Numbered from the stretch's first letter, positions 47,761-57,750 are shown. The stretch: DNA of 64,000 nucleotides from Flavobacterium celericrescens (GCF_011392075.1 NZ_JAAJBV010000009.1:1-64000), one strand, 5' to 3'. Translations and numbers: made by a program. The notes: generated from the letters alone by a model not told the origin.

Positions 47761-48519
47761 ATGAAAAAGTATATCATCATATTATTCTTAACTATTTCTG
47801 CTTTTGCACAAGACAAAATTAATCAATTAGACGATCAAGGAAATCGCCATGGATTATGGAAAGGAACACACAAAGAAACAAATCGTCCAAGATATGAAGG
47901 TACATTTAATCATGGAAAAGAAATAGGTGTATTCAAATATTTTGATGATACTAAAGCTGGAACTGTAATAGCAACCCGAGATTTTTCTAAAGGAGATGGT
48001 TCTTGCTATGCAATTTTTTATGATCAAAAAGGGAATAAAGTTAGCGAAGGTAAATTAGTCAATAAAACACCTGATGGCGAATGGAAATATTATCATTTTG
48101 AATCTAAAACCATCATGTCTATTGAATTCTATAAAGACGGAAAATTAGAAGGAAATAGAAAAGTATTCTATAAAGATGGTACAATTGCAGAAGATACTAA
48201 TTACAAAGCCGGAATTAAAGAAGGAACATCCAAAACCTATTCAGATAAAGGAAAATTAATTGATGAACACATTTACAAAAATGGTCAATATGAAGGATTA
48301 GCATCTTATTATGATGGCAACGGAAGTAAAATGTATGAAGGAAATTATGTGAATGGAAAACGTGTTGGAAACTGGAAATTTTTTGAAAATAACAAAGTAA
48401 TCAAAGAAGTAAAAGCCGCAAAATTCAGTAAAGAATTAATCAAATACGAACAACGATACACTGAAAAAGTCACAAAAACATTTGAGCAAGTAAAAAAAGA
48501 ACAAGAGAAAGGAAAATAA
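47761..48519 (+). CDS. Secreted MORN-repeat (YwqK-like) protein
   Basis: A 252-residue protein with the signal peptide [16 protein letters not shown]. About six MORN-like repeats of some 23 residues follow: [102 protein letters not shown] and [11 protein letters not shown]. Databases often name this class a YwqK antitoxin; the exported location and absence of a toxin partner argue against that. The tail is Lys/Glu-rich. It lies between proC and mnmA with gaps of 9 and 2 nt, so it is read with them. Confidence 0.82.
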   Translation: MKKYIIILFLTISAFAQDKINQLDDQGNRHGLWKGTHKETNRPRYEGTFNHGKEIGVFKYFDDTKAGTVIATRDFSKGDGSCYAIFYDQKGNKVSEGKLVNKTPDGEWKYYHFESKTIMSIEFYKDGKLEGNRKVFYKDGTIAEDTNYKAGIKEGTSKTYSDKGKLIDEHIYKNGQYEGLASYYDGNGSKMYEGNYVNGKRVGNWKFFENNKVIKEVKAAKFSKELIKYEQRYTEKVTKTFEQVKKEQEKGK

Positions 48520-48521
48520 TT

Positions 48522-49709
48522 ATGAAACGAGTTGTTGTAGGGCTTTCTGGTGGTGTAGATTCGAGTGTTGCTGCCTATTTATTAAAAGAACAAGGTTATG
48601 AAGTCATCGGTCTTTTTATGAAAAATTGGCACGATGATTCAGTAACTATTTCAAACGAATGCCCTTGGTTAGAAGATAGTAATGATGCACTTTTAGTCGC
48701 CGAAAAATTAGGAATTCCTTTCCAAACGGTTGATTTATCAGAACAATACAAAGAAAAAATCGTTGATTATATGTTCAACGAATATGAAAAAGGTAGAACT
48801 CCAAATCCTGATGTATTATGCAATAGAGAAATCAAATTTGATGTTTTTATGAAAATTGCAATGTCACTAGGTGCAGATTATGTAGCTACAGGGCATTATT
48901 GCCGTAAAGGAACTCTTGAAAAAGACGGAAAAGAAATTTTTCAATTATTAGCCGGAAAAGACGATAACAAAGATCAATCCTATTTTTTATGTCAATTATC
49001 ACAAGAACAATTGGCAAAAGCTTTATTTCCAATTGGCGAATTAACAAAACCCGAAGTTCGAGAAATTGCAACAAAATTAGATTTAATAACAGCTGAGAAG
49101 AAAGATTCACAAGGACTTTGCTTCATCGGAAAAGTGCGCTTACCTGAATTTTTACAACAAAAATTACAACCAAAAGACGGAATCATTGTAGAAATTCCAG
49201 CTGATGCTACCATATACTCAGAAGAAAAACCAAGTTTTAACTCAGAAGAAGAATCTTTTGCTTTTGAATCGCAACGCATTAACTATTTAAAAGTTCCTGG
49301 AAAAGTCGTAGGTAAACACCAAGGCGCTCATTACTTTACAAAAGGACAACGTAAAGGTTTAAATGTAGGAGGAACTAAAGAACCTCTTTTTATCATTGAA
49401 ACTGACGTTGAAAAAAATATTATTTACACTGGTCAAGGCAATAATCATCCAGGATTATTCAAAAAAGCATTATTTATTGCAAATGAAGAAATTCACTGGA
49501 TTAGAGAAGATTTAGCATTAAAAGATGGAGAAAAATTAGCTGTTTTAGCAAGAATTCGCTACCGCCAACCACTGCAAAAAGCTACTTTACACCAATATAA
49601 AAATGGAATGTATGTTGTTTTTGAAAAACCACAATCTGCTATTACTGAAGGACAATTTGTAGCATGGCATCATAACGACGAAGTATTAGGAAGCGGTGTA
49701 ATTGCTTAA
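48522..49709 (+). CDS. mnmA: tRNA-specific 2-thiouridylase MnmA
   Basis: Thiolates U34 of the Lys, Glu and Gln tRNAs using a persulfide sulfur. The 395-residue protein has the PP-loop [15 protein letters not shown] (8-22), MKNWHDD, the first catalytic Cys in [15 protein letters not shown] near residue 106 and the second in [16 protein letters not shown] near 200. The C-terminal beta-barrel with [13 protein letters not shown] and RYRQPLQKA is intact. A short insertion ([21 protein letters not shown]) follows the second Cys. It is the third gene of proC-MORN-mnmA. Confidence 0.95.
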   Translation: MKRVVVGLSGGVDSSVAAYLLKEQGYEVIGLFMKNWHDDSVTISNECPWLEDSNDALLVAEKLGIPFQTVDLSEQYKEKIVDYMFNEYEKGRTPNPDVLCNREIKFDVFMKIAMSLGADYVATGHYCRKGTLEKDGKEIFQLLAGKDDNKDQSYFLCQLSQEQLAKALFPIGELTKPEVREIATKLDLITAEKKDSQGLCFIGKVRLPEFLQQKLQPKDGIIVEIPADATIYSEEKPSFNSEEESFAFESQRINYLKVPGKVVGKHQGAHYFTKGQRKGLNVGGTKEPLFIIETDVEKNIIYTGQGNNHPGLFKKALFIANEEIHWIREDLALKDGEKLAVLARIRYRQPLQKATLHQYKNGMYVVFEKPQSAITEGQFVAWHHNDEVLGSGVIA

Positions 49710-49744
49710 TGTTTTGCTAGTTAACTACTTTAAATAAAATTTCT

Positions 49745-49752
49745 TATTTTTG
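49745..49752 (+). promoter_or_regulatory. -7 element of the subtilase gene
   Basis: TATTTTTG, 20 nt before the ATG at 49773; the -33 box is weak. Confidence 0.5.
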
Positions 49753-49772
49753 ATAAAACTAACCTTAAGCCC

Positions 49773-51377
49773 ATGAAAAAAACGATACTCTTATTTTTAT
49801 TGATTTTTAACTTAGGTTTTTCTCAAGAAGATGCTTGGGTTTATTTTTCAGGTAAACCAAATGCCGCAACTTATCTAGCAAATCCTTTGACAATGCTTAC
49901 GCAAAGAGCTTTAGATAGACGAACAGCGCAAGGAATTGCATTAGATAATCTTGATGTACCAATTGCTCAAACCTATATAGATCAAATTACTGCATCTACT
50001 GGAATCACTGTAAAAGCTAAATCAAAATGGCTAAATGCGTTACATGTTAGAGGAACACAAGCTGATATTCAAGCATTAACAAGTTTGCCATTCGTGAGCT
50101 CAATAGAATTTGCAAATCAGACATTAAATACAAGAATGACCGCTATAAATACTAGTAATAGTATTAACAAAAACATGAATGTAGAAGTTACGTTTAATTA
50201 TGGAACTTCAGCAAATCAAATTCAAATGTTAAACGGACATTTATTGCACCAACAAGATTATACTGGTGTAGGAAAAATAATTGCTGTTTTAGATTCTGGC
50301 TTTCAAAATGTAAATGTAGCTGCACCTTTTCAGCGTTTATTTACAAATAATTTAATATTAGGCGGATACAATTATGTGAATCAAAGCACTAATGTTTATG
50401 CACTTCATAATCATGGCACAATGGTTCTTTCTTGTATGGGAGGATTTGTTGATGGTCAATTAGTTGGAACAGCTCCTGATGCTCAATATTATTTATTTGT
50501 TACAGAAGATGTTGCCTCAGAAAATCCAGTTGAAGAAAGTTATTGGGTTGAAGCAGCTGAAGAAGCCGATAGATTAGGTGTTGATGTAATAACTTCTTCT
50601 TTAGGTTATTTTGGTTATGATAATCCAAATTATAGTCACACTTATAGTCAAATGACAGGTAATCAAGCATTTGCTTCAAGAGGTGCAAATATTGCTTTTA
50701 CGCGAGGAATTGTTGTAATTGCAAGTGCAGGAAATTCTGGTGCAACCGCAGATCCTTATGTTGGTGTGCCTGGTGAAGCTACAAATGTTTTGGCTATTGG
50801 TGCTGTAAAAACTGACGAAACTTATGCAACTTTTAGCTCCATTGGTCCTTCTTTTGATGGCAGAGTTAAACCAGATATTATGGCTCAAGGCCAAGCAGCA
50901 GTCGTATCAAATACAAGTGGAGCAATTGTAACTGCAAACGGAACTTCTTTTTCTGGTCCAATTATGGCGGGAATGATAACTAGCTTTTGGTCTGCTGTTC
51001 CAAATTTAACAGCGGCAGAAGTGGTTCAATTTGTGAAACAATCTGCTGATAGATACACTGTACCTACAAATCAATTCGGATATGGAATTCCTGATTTTCA
51101 ATTGGCATTGACCAATGCATTAAATGCACAAACTTTTGATAATGAGGTGTTTTCAATTTATCCTAACCCGATTAAAAATGTAATAACAATTACTATCCCA
51201 GACGAATCGGTAAATGCTACTTTATATTTATATAATAATTTAGGACAAAGAGTAAATGAAATTCTTTTAACAGCATCCAATCAAACCATAAATGTTGAAA
51301 ATTTAGCTTCTGGAATCTATTTCTTTGAACTTTCAGCAAAAAACAAATTAATTCAAGGGAAATTAGTAAAACAATAA
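49773..51377 (+). CDS. Secreted S8 subtilisin-like protease with T9SS sorting domain
   Basis: A 534-residue exported protease. The signal peptide is MKKTILLFLLIFNLGFS. A propeptide-like region (about 20-130) includes an inhibitor_I9-type ending (FVSSIEFANQTL). The catalytic triad is D in IIAVLDSGF near residue 172, H in LHNHGTMVLS near 212 and S in NGTSFSGPIMAGM near 392; the oxyanion Asn lies in IASAGNSG. The last 75 residues are a type A T9SS C-terminal domain (VFSIYPNPIKNVITI, then LYLYNNLGQRVNE, then NLASGIYFFEL, then GKLVKQ), so it crosses the outer membrane through T9SS. The stop overlaps the next ATG as TAATG. Confidence 0.93.
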   Translation: MKKTILLFLLIFNLGFSQEDAWVYFSGKPNAATYLANPLTMLTQRALDRRTAQGIALDNLDVPIAQTYIDQITASTGITVKAKSKWLNALHVRGTQADIQALTSLPFVSSIEFANQTLNTRMTAINTSNSINKNMNVEVTFNYGTSANQIQMLNGHLLHQQDYTGVGKIIAVLDSGFQNVNVAAPFQRLFTNNLILGGYNYVNQSTNVYALHNHGTMVLSCMGGFVDGQLVGTAPDAQYYLFVTEDVASENPVEESYWVEAAEEADRLGVDVITSSLGYFGYDNPNYSHTYSQMTGNQAFASRGANIAFTRGIVVIASAGNSGATADPYVGVPGEATNVLAIGAVKTDETYATFSSIGPSFDGRVKPDIMAQGQAAVVSNTSGAIVTANGTSFSGPIMAGMITSFWSAVPNLTAAEVVQFVKQSADRYTVPTNQFGYGIPDFQLALTNALNAQTFDNEVFSIYPNPIKNVITITIPDESVNATLYLYNNLGQRVNEILLTASNQTINVENLASGIYFFELSAKNKLIQGKLVKQ

Positions 51378-52321
51378 TGAATAAAATTACCCAACTTTTC
51401 AATATTAAATATCCAATTATTCAAGGTGGAATGATTTGGAATAGTGGTTACAAATTAGCAAGTGCAGTAAGTAATGCTGGAGGTTTAGGATTAATTGGCG
51501 CTGGTTCCATGTATCCAGAAGTATTGCGCGAACATATTCAAAAATGTAAAAAAGCAACAGACAAGCCTTTTGGGGTAAATGTGCCTATGCTCTACCCAAA
51601 TATTGAAGAAATCATGCAGATTTTAAAAGAAGAAGGTGTAAAAATCGTTTTTACCTCTGCTGGAAATCCAAAAACTTGGACTCCGTTTTTAAAAGAAAAT
51701 GGAATTACCGTAGTACATGTGGTTAGTAGCTCAAAATTTGCCTTAAAAGCACAAGAAGCCGGAGTCGATGCAGTAGTTGCAGAAGGTTTTGAAGCAGGTG
51801 GTCACAATGGAAGAGAAGAAACCACTACCCTAACCTTAATTCCAATGGTGCGTGAACAAATTGATATTCCATTAATTGCTGCGGGAGGAATTGCAACTGG
51901 ACGAGGAATGCTTGCCGCTATGACATTAGGTGCCGATGGTGTGCAAATGGGAAGTCGATTTGCTGCATCAACCGAAAGTTCAGCTCATGATGCATTTAAA
52001 AAAACAATCATTGAAACAGGTGAAGGTGATACACAATTAACTTTGAAAGAATTAGCACCTGTCCGATTAATTAAAAATAAATTCTACAATGATGTTCAAG
52101 AATTATATACAAAATGTCCTTCAAAAGAAGATTTAATAGATTTACTAGGCAAACGCAGAGCAAAAAGAGGTATGTTTGAAGGCGATTTAATCGAGGGGGA
52201 ATTAGAAATTGGACAAATTGCGGGGTTAATTCACGACATATTACCTGTTGAAACTATTGTTGATAATATAATTACAGAATTTAACGTTGCTAAAAAAGAG
52301 CTTACTACCTTTGAATTTTAA
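51377..52321 (+). CDS. Nitronate monooxygenase / FabK-like flavoprotein
   Basis: A 314-residue FMN-dependent TIM-barrel protein of the 2-nitropropane dioxygenase family. Motifs are the start IKYPIIQGGMIWNSG, SNAGGLGLIGAGS, the phosphate-binding block PLIAAGGIATGRGMLAAMTLGADGVQMGSRF, and EGFEAGGHNG, which carries the His near the flavin. Within the family, oxidation of nitronates and reduction of enoyl-ACP (FabK) cannot be separated by sequence alone; the C-terminal QIAGLIHDILPVETIV fits FabK-type proteins. It overlaps the subtilase stop by one base. Confidence 0.85.
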   Translation: MNKITQLFNIKYPIIQGGMIWNSGYKLASAVSNAGGLGLIGAGSMYPEVLREHIQKCKKATDKPFGVNVPMLYPNIEEIMQILKEEGVKIVFTSAGNPKTWTPFLKENGITVVHVVSSSKFALKAQEAGVDAVVAEGFEAGGHNGREETTTLTLIPMVREQIDIPLIAAGGIATGRGMLAAMTLGADGVQMGSRFAASTESSAHDAFKKTIIETGEGDTQLTLKELAPVRLIKNKFYNDVQELYTKCPSKEDLIDLLGKRRAKRGMFEGDLIEGELEIGQIAGLIHDILPVETIVDNIITEFNVAKKELTTFEF

Positions 52322-52333
52322 TTCTTTATACTA

Positions 52334-52744
52334 ATGAAATTTTTTAAATACCTTTTATTTTTCCTTTTTCTAACCTCTTTTTCAAATTATGCACAACAAT
52401 TTCGTTTTAAAACAACGAGCTTGTCTGTTTTAGAAAAAGATAGTAAAGACAACTGGGGAAAATGGTCAAAACCAGAAGCTACAGAAATGTTTGTAACTTT
52501 AGACTATGACAAGAATAAGATTGTAATCTATTCAAGAGAAATTCAACACTATACAATTGTTGAATATCTAGAGAAAGAAGTTACTAAAGCTGATGAAATT
52601 AACTCTTATTTGTGTAAAAATCAAGAAGGAACAGCGGTTAAAATTTCATTTTTCACAAGAGTAGATTTAGGAAATAAACCTCAACTATATGTCTATTTTA
52701 AAGATTTTATCTTTTGCTATGACATTGTAGAGGAAGTAAAATAA
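52334..52744 (+). CDS. Small secreted protein of unknown function
   Basis: A 136-residue protein with the signal peptide MKFFKYLLFFLFLTSFSNYA. The mature part is a compact, aromatic-rich beta domain (FRFKTTSLSVLEKDSKDNWGKWSKPEATEMFVTLDYDKNK, shown here as features only: several strands and Trp residues). No cysteine pair beyond two isolated Cys, no lipobox, no family recognised. It follows the NMO-like gene by 12 nt and ends before a terminator at 52757, so it closes the subtilase unit. Confidence 0.65.
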   Translation: MKFFKYLLFFLFLTSFSNYAQQFRFKTTSLSVLEKDSKDNWGKWSKPEATEMFVTLDYDKNKIVIYSREIQHYTIVEYLEKEVTKADEINSYLCKNQEGTAVKISFFTRVDLGNKPQLYVYFKDFIFCYDIVEEVK

Positions 52745-52756
52745 TTTTCAGAAAAC

Positions 52757-52804
52757 AAAAAATGACTCTTTACTTGAATTATCTCAATAAAGAGTCATTT
52801 TTAT
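52757..52804 (+). terminator. Terminator of the subtilase-NMO unit
   Basis: A 13-bp perfect stem AAATGACTCTTTA / TAAAGAGTCATTT with a 15-nt loop, then T-rich sequence. Confidence 0.8.
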
Positions 52805-52836
52805 ATTTAGTTAACACACTGTTGCGCTCAAAACTG

Positions 52837-52844
52837 TACTTTTG
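52837..52844 (+). promoter_or_regulatory. -7 element of the PafA-type phosphatase gene
   Basis: TACTTTTG, 18 nt before the ATG at 52863. No convincing -33 box. Confidence 0.5.
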
Positions 52845-52862
52845 TATAAATATTAGTCTCTT

Positions 52863-54473
52863 ATGAAAAAAGCTTTTTTATTTTTTACCCTAATTCTTAC
52901 AACTGCAAATTTTGCTCAAGATAAGCCTAAATTAGTGGTTGGAATTGTAGTAGACCAAATGAAAATGGAATACTTATATCGTTTTTCAAATGATTTTTCA
53001 GAAAATGGTTTCAAACGATTGATGAAAGAAGGCTACACTTTTCACAATATGCACTACAATTACATGCCAACCTACACTGCTCCAGGACACGCTTCAGTTT
53101 ACACTGGGACTACACCTGCTGTTCACGGAATTGTAGGGAACGAATGGTTTAACAAAGCCACAGGTAAAGAAATGTACTGTACTGATGATGCAACCGTTTC
53201 AACTATCGGAGATGACTCTGAAAAAGAAGGAAAAATGTCGCCAAGAAATTTACAAAGTTCTACCATGACTGATGAATTGAAACTATCAACAAATTTCAAA
53301 GGAAAAGTTATTGGAATCAGTATTAAAGATAGAGGTGCAATTCTTCCTGCTGGACATTTTGCTGATTGGGCATTTTGGTACAGCAAAACAGGAGCGTTTA
53401 TTTCAAGTACGTATTACGGAGAAAAACTTCCTGATTGGGCAACGCAATTCAATGCTGAAAAAAATTATTTAAAATATGTTACAAAAGGTTGGGATTTATT
53501 AAAACCAAAAGAAACCTATAACGAAAGCTTAACTGATAATAATCCATACGAAGGAAAATTATACAAAAAAGCACCGTTTATGCCTTACAATTTACAAGAC
53601 ATGTATGATGCAAACGATGCTGGAATTCTACGTTCAACGCCTTTTGGAAATAATTTATTAGCTGATTTTGCTAAAAAAGCTATTGAAAGCGAAAATTTAG
53701 GAAAAGACAATGTTACCGATTTCTTAGCCGTAAGTTTCTCATCAACAGATTATATTGGACACGTTTTAGGGCCACGTTCTATAGAATTACAAGACACTTA
53801 TTTAAGATTAGATGAAACTATTGCTGATTTCTTAGCATACTTAGATAAAACTGTTGGAAAAGGAAATTACTTGGTTTTCTTAACGGCTGATCATGCTGGA
53901 GCAGAAAATGTAACGTATTTGAAAGACAACAAATACAAAGTTGACAACATTAATTTTAAAAATATAGAAACGTCTTTAAAAGAATTTTCAGAAACTACTT
54001 TTGGCGAAAATGTATTATTAGATTATTCAAATTACAATGTTTTTATCGATAAAAATAAAGTAAAATCAAAAGGATTGAATTTACAAGATGTGAAACAAAG
54101 CTTTAAAGATTATTTGCAAAAACAAGACTACATAAAAAGAGCATACACTGAAGAAGAAGTAGCCAATGCAAATGCTAGTGATTACTACTTAAACTTTATT
54201 TCAAAAGGATATGACCCAACACAAAACGGAGAATTAGTATTGATTTTCAAACCTGGTTATGTAGAATATTCTTCAACTGGTACAACACATGGTTCACCAT
54301 ATTCTTACGATACACATGTACCTTTAATTTTCTTTGGCTGGAATATCCAAAAAGGACAAACCCACGACAGAAAAGAAATCACACAAATTGCTCCAACAGT
54401 TACCCATTTACTAAAAATTACCATGCCAAATAGTTCTGATGGCAAGGTTTTATTGGAGGTTTTGAATAAATAA
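52863..54473 (+). CDS. pafA: PafA-type alkaline phosphatase
   Basis: A secreted phosphate-irrepressible alkaline phosphatase, which hydrolyses phosphomonoesters outside the cytoplasm. The 536-residue protein has the signal peptide MKKAFLFFTLILTTANFA. Zinc ligand D31 lies in GIVVDQM, the nucleophile T72 in TYTAPGHASVYTG, and the Lys/Arg pair in SIKDRGAILPAGHF, which marks monoesterases of the PafA class. TADHAGAENV carries the late Asp-His ligands, and GTTHGSPYSYDTHVPLIFFG the last His ligand. It has its own promoter and terminator. No Pho-box is recognised. Confidence 0.9.
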   Translation: MKKAFLFFTLILTTANFAQDKPKLVVGIVVDQMKMEYLYRFSNDFSENGFKRLMKEGYTFHNMHYNYMPTYTAPGHASVYTGTTPAVHGIVGNEWFNKATGKEMYCTDDATVSTIGDDSEKEGKMSPRNLQSSTMTDELKLSTNFKGKVIGISIKDRGAILPAGHFADWAFWYSKTGAFISSTYYGEKLPDWATQFNAEKNYLKYVTKGWDLLKPKETYNESLTDNNPYEGKLYKKAPFMPYNLQDMYDANDAGILRSTPFGNNLLADFAKKAIESENLGKDNVTDFLAVSFSSTDYIGHVLGPRSIELQDTYLRLDETIADFLAYLDKTVGKGNYLVFLTADHAGAENVTYLKDNKYKVDNINFKNIETSLKEFSETTFGENVLLDYSNYNVFIDKNKVKSKGLNLQDVKQSFKDYLQKQDYIKRAYTEEEVANANASDYYLNFISKGYDPTQNGELVLIFKPGYVEYSSTGTTHGSPYSYDTHVPLIFFGWNIQKGQTHDRKEITQIAPTVTHLLKITMPNSSDGKVLLEVLNK

Positions 54474-54474
54474 C

Positions 54475-54508
54475 AAAAAAGCATCAAACTAAAATTTGAT
54501 GCTTTTTT
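54475..54508. terminator. Bidirectional terminator between pafA and lysA
   Basis: A 14-bp perfect stem AAAAAAGCATCAAA / TTTGATGCTTTTTT around a 6-nt loop, suited to both convergent genes. Confidence 0.9.
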
Positions 54509-54536
54509 ATTCGTACTAATTCTTGAAATTCGAAGT

Positions 54537-55742
54537 TTACACCTCAATCATCACTTGATTTTTCAAAATATCATCAAACGTTTCGCGTTCTCTGATTAAG
54601 TGTCCTTTACCGTCTTTCCAAAGTACTTCTGCTGGTTTTAGTCGTGAGTTGTAGTTAGAGGCCATTGAAAAGCAATATGCGCCTGCATTTCGGAAACATA
54701 AAATATCACCTTCGTGAATTTCATTTATTCTTCGGTTACTACCAAAAGTATCCGTTTCGCAGATATAACCTACAACTGAATAATAACGTTCTTTGCCTTT
54801 TGAATTAGAAATATTCTCAATATGATGTTGCGCTCCATATAACATTGGACGAATTAAATGATTGAATCCAGAATCAATTCCAGCAAAAACAGTTGAAGTG
54901 GTTTGTTTTACCACATTTACTTTCGCTAAAAAATAACCTGCTTCACTTACCAAAAATTTTCCAGGCTCAAAGGCTAAAGTTAATGGACGACCATATTCTC
55001 TTTCGAAGGCTAAAAATCGTTTGGTTAATTTTCTTCCAAATTCTTCTACATTAGTCTCAATATCGCCTTTTTTGTAGGGCACTTTGAATCCACTACCAAA
55101 ATCGATAAAATCTAATTCAGGGAAATACTTAGCGGTTTCGAATAAGATTTCGGCTGCATACAAAAAAACTTCTACATCTAAAATATCCGAACCTGTATGC
55201 ATGTGAATTCCATTAATGTGCATTTTCGTATTTTCGATAATTCTTAAAATATGAGGCAATTGATGAATTGAAATTCCAAACTTACTATCAATATGACCCA
55301 CAGAAATATTTGCATTCCCACCTGCCATCACATGTGGATTAATACGAATACAAACCGGAACATTTGGGTGTTTTGTGCCAAATTGTTCTAAAATTGATAA
55401 ATTATCAATATTGATTTGAACTCCTAATGCTGCTACAGTTTCTATTTCTTCCATTGAAACACCATTTGGCGTATAAATAATATCATGAGGTTGAAAACCA
55501 GCATGTAAACCCAATTGTACTTCTTGAATAGAAACTGTATCTAAAGCCGAACCCAAACTTTTTAAATATTTTAATATGGAAACATTTGAAAGTGCCTTTA
55601 CTGCATAATGCACCTTAAACTTTTCAACTTTGCTAAAAGCATTGGTTAATCGGTTATATTGAGAAGCAATTTTTGCTGCATCATAAACATACAGCGGACT
55701 TCCAAATTCATGGGCTAATTGAAGTAATTCATCTTGTTTCAT
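54537..55742 (-). CDS. lysA: Diaminopimelate decarboxylase
   Basis: A PLP enzyme that makes lysine from meso-diaminopimelate. The 401-residue protein is a fold type III decarboxylase. The PLP lysine K49 lies in VHYAVKALSN, SVGHIDSKFGIS follows, HMHTGSDI carries the His that stacks on PLP, DFGSGFKVPY binds phosphate, and EPGKFLVSEAGYFL binds substrate. The C-terminal barrel has VGYICETDTFG with the active-site Cys and GAYCFSMASNYNS. It is the short LysA form of Bacteroidota. The promoter lies at 55759-55788. Confidence 0.93.
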   Translation of the reverse strand: MKQDELLQLAHEFGSPLYVYDAAKIASQYNRLTNAFSKVEKFKVHYAVKALSNVSILKYLKSLGSALDTVSIQEVQLGLHAGFQPHDIIYTPNGVSMEEIETVAALGVQINIDNLSILEQFGTKHPNVPVCIRINPHVMAGGNANISVGHIDSKFGISIHQLPHILRIIENTKMHINGIHMHTGSDILDVEVFLYAAEILFETAKYFPELDFIDFGSGFKVPYKKGDIETNVEEFGRKLTKRFLAFEREYGRPLTLAFEPGKFLVSEAGYFLAKVNVVKQTTSTVFAGIDSGFNHLIRPMLYGAQHHIENISNSKGKERYYSVVGYICETDTFGSNRRINEIHEGDILCFRNAGAYCFSMASNYNSRLKPAEVLWKDGKGHLIRERETFDDILKNQVMIEV

Positions 55743-55758
55743 GCTATTATTTTTTTTG

Positions 55759-55788
55759 CAAAAGTAGTTTTAAAAACTTCTTTTACAA
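55759..55788 (-). promoter_or_regulatory. lysA promoter
   Basis: On the minus strand TTG (55788-55786), a 19-nt spacer and TACTTTTG (55766-55759) form a full -33/-7 pair, 16 nt before the ATG. Confidence 0.7.
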
Positions 55789-55934
55789 TTTTTAAAACAA
55801 TAAATAACAAATTATAACATTTTGTTTTATTTGTAACATTATTATTATTTACTGGTGAAAAAAAATAATCAATTCATGTATATCAAATTCCCAAATTAAA
55901 GCGAAAAAAGTTAGTCAATTAAAAATTACTTTGC

Positions 55935-55942
55935 TATTTTTG
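55935..55942 (+). promoter_or_regulatory. -7 element of sucC
   Basis: TATTTTTG, 37 nt before the sucC ATG. A weak TTAG lies at the -33 position (55911). The remaining divergent sequence 55789-55934 is AT-rich without other recognisable features. Confidence 0.55.
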
Positions 55943-55979
55943 TGGCACTTTTTTAAAACAAGATAAACGCATAACAATT

Positions 55980-57173
55980 ATGAACATACACGAATATCAA
56001 GGTAAAGAAATCTTAGCAAGTTATGGTGTACGCGTACAACGTGGAATTGTAGCTAACAATCCAGTTGAAGCGGTTGCTGCTGCTAAACAATTAACTGCTG
56101 AAACAGGCACAAGTTGGTACGTAGTAAAAGCACAAATTCACGCAGGTGGTAGAGGAAAAGGTGGAGGAGTTAAGTTAGCTAAAAACTTAGACCAAGTAAC
56201 TGAACTTTCTGAACAAATCATCGGAATGCAGTTAATTACACCACAAACGCCACCAGAAGGTAAAACAGTTCACAAAGTGTTAATTGCTGAGGATGTATAT
56301 TACCCAGGTGAAAGTGAAACTTCAGAATTTTATGTATCTGTTTTATTAAATAGAGCTACAGGTCGTAATATGATTATGTATTCTACTGAAGGTGGAATGG
56401 ATATCGAAGAAGTAGCAGAACACACACCTCATTTAATCTTTACAGAAGAAATTGATCCTGCTGTAGGATTACAAGGTTTCCAAGCAAGAAGAGTTGCTTT
56501 CAACTTAGGTCTTTCTGGAAATGCTTTCAAAGAAATGGTTAAATTTATTGATGCTTTATACAATGCATACATTGGTTCAGATGCTTCAATGTTTGAAATT
56601 AACCCAGTTCTTAAAACTTCAGACAATAAAATATTAGCTGTTGATGCTAAAGTAAATATCGACGACAACGCTTTATACAGACAACCTAAATATGCTGAAA
56701 TGCGCGACGTTAGAGAGGAAAACCCTATTGAAGTTGAAGCTAAAGAAGCAGGTCTAAACTATGTTGACCTTGATGGTACAGTTGGATGTATGGTAAACGG
56801 TGCTGGTTTAGCAATGGCTACTATGGATTTAATTAAATATGCAGGTTTTGAACCAGCTAACTTCTTAGACGTAGGTGGAACTGCTGATGCAAAACGTGTT
56901 GAATTAGCTTTTAGAATTATCTTAAAAGATCCAAACGTTAAAGCGATTTTAATTAACATTTTTGGAGGAATCGTTCGTTGTGACCGTGTTGCTCAAGGTG
57001 TTGTTGATGCATACAAAAACATGGGTGATGATATTAAAGTACCTATCATTGTGCGTTTACAAGGTACAAATGCTGAAATTGCAAAAGAATTAATTGATAA
57101 TTCAGGAATGCCAATCTTATCTGCTGTTCAATTCCAAGAAGCAGCTGACCAAGTAAAAGCAGCCTTATCATAA
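55980..57173 (+). CDS. sucC: Succinyl-CoA ligase (ADP-forming) beta subunit
   Basis: The TCA-cycle subunit that binds nucleotide and shares catalysis with SucD. The 397-residue length is standard. The ATP-grasp domain starts MNIHEYQGKEILASYGV and has VVKAQIHAGGRGKGGGVKLA. The family signature FLDVGGTADAKRVELAF and NIFGGIVRCDRVAQGV is present in the C-terminal CoA-ligase domain. sucD is not adjacent; a terminator follows directly, so alpha and beta subunits are encoded apart, as I recall for Flavobacteriaceae. Confidence 0.96.
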   Translation: MNIHEYQGKEILASYGVRVQRGIVANNPVEAVAAAKQLTAETGTSWYVVKAQIHAGGRGKGGGVKLAKNLDQVTELSEQIIGMQLITPQTPPEGKTVHKVLIAEDVYYPGESETSEFYVSVLLNRATGRNMIMYSTEGGMDIEEVAEHTPHLIFTEEIDPAVGLQGFQARRVAFNLGLSGNAFKEMVKFIDALYNAYIGSDASMFEINPVLKTSDNKILAVDAKVNIDDNALYRQPKYAEMRDVREENPIEVEAKEAGLNYVDLDGTVGCMVNGAGLAMATMDLIKYAGFEPANFLDVGGTADAKRVELAFRIILKDPNVKAILINIFGGIVRCDRVAQGVVDAYKNMGDDIKVPIIVRLQGTNAEIAKELIDNSGMPILSAVQFQEAADQVKAALS

Positions 57174-57191
57174 TTCAAAAAACATACAAAT

Positions 57192-57226
57192 AAAAAATCC
57201 CGATTCGGTTGAATCGGGATTTTTTT
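57192..57226. terminator. Bidirectional terminator between sucC and lipoprotein gene
   Basis: A 15-bp perfect stem AAAAAATCCCGATTC / GAATCGGGATTTTTT with a 4-nt loop, placed between convergent genes. Confidence 0.92.
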
Positions 57227-57240
57227 ATATAAAAAGCGCT

Positions 57241-57750
57241 CTATTTTTTAATCATTTTAGTTTCATCAATATGAAATGCTTTTACCACAGCATTATAATC
57301 TTTGAAATCGACTTGATTTACAGATTTATTTCCAAGATATGCTGGAATAACAACTACTCTAAACACTTGATCTAATTTATAACCATTACCTAAACCTGCT
57401 AAGTCATAACCATGTAAGCTAACTTGTGCATCATATTGTGTAAAATCATAATCATAACCAAAATCTAAAGTTCCATCATTAAAATAATAGGTTTCTGGCA
57501 TCAATTTCCAAACATCTCCAGCAGAACCATAATCTGCTAATCGGTAAACCAATACCATATCAGAAGAATAAATTGTGTGAGGAAAATCTAATAACGCTGT
57601 ATATCCATTTCCTGAAACCAAATCCACATTAGAGTATTCAAAAACTTCGCTAATTGTATCGTTATCATAATCGTCACGAACTTCATTAACTGTACAACTT
57701 TGTAGTGTTATCATCCCGATAAAAGCAAACAATAAAGTAATTTTCTTCAT
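57241..57750 (-). CDS. Lipoprotein of unknown function
   Basis: A 169-residue protein with a lipoprotein signal, MKKITLLFAFIGMITLQSC, lipidated at C19. The mature domain is rich in Tyr and Asp with beta-strand spacing (DFGYDYDFTQYDAQVSLHGYD). No further cysteine and no catalytic motif is evident. It occurs as a single gene facing the sucC terminator and diverging from the DUF1543 gene. I do not recognise a named family. Confidence 0.65.
   Translation of the reverse strand: MKKITLLFAFIGMITLQSCTVNEVRDDYDNDTISEVFEYSNVDLVSGNGYTALLDFPHTIYSSDMVLVYRLADYGSAGDVWKLMPETYYFNDGTLDFGYDYDFTQYDAQVSLHGYDLAGLGNGYKLDQVFRVVVIPAYLGNKSVNQVDFKDYNAVVKAFHIDETKMIKK

Noticed and set aside
47761-48519. Toxin-antitoxin system (YwqK-like antitoxin)
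   Set aside because: The MORN-repeat protein has a signal peptide and no toxin gene adjoins it; the antitoxin label is inherited from database naming only.
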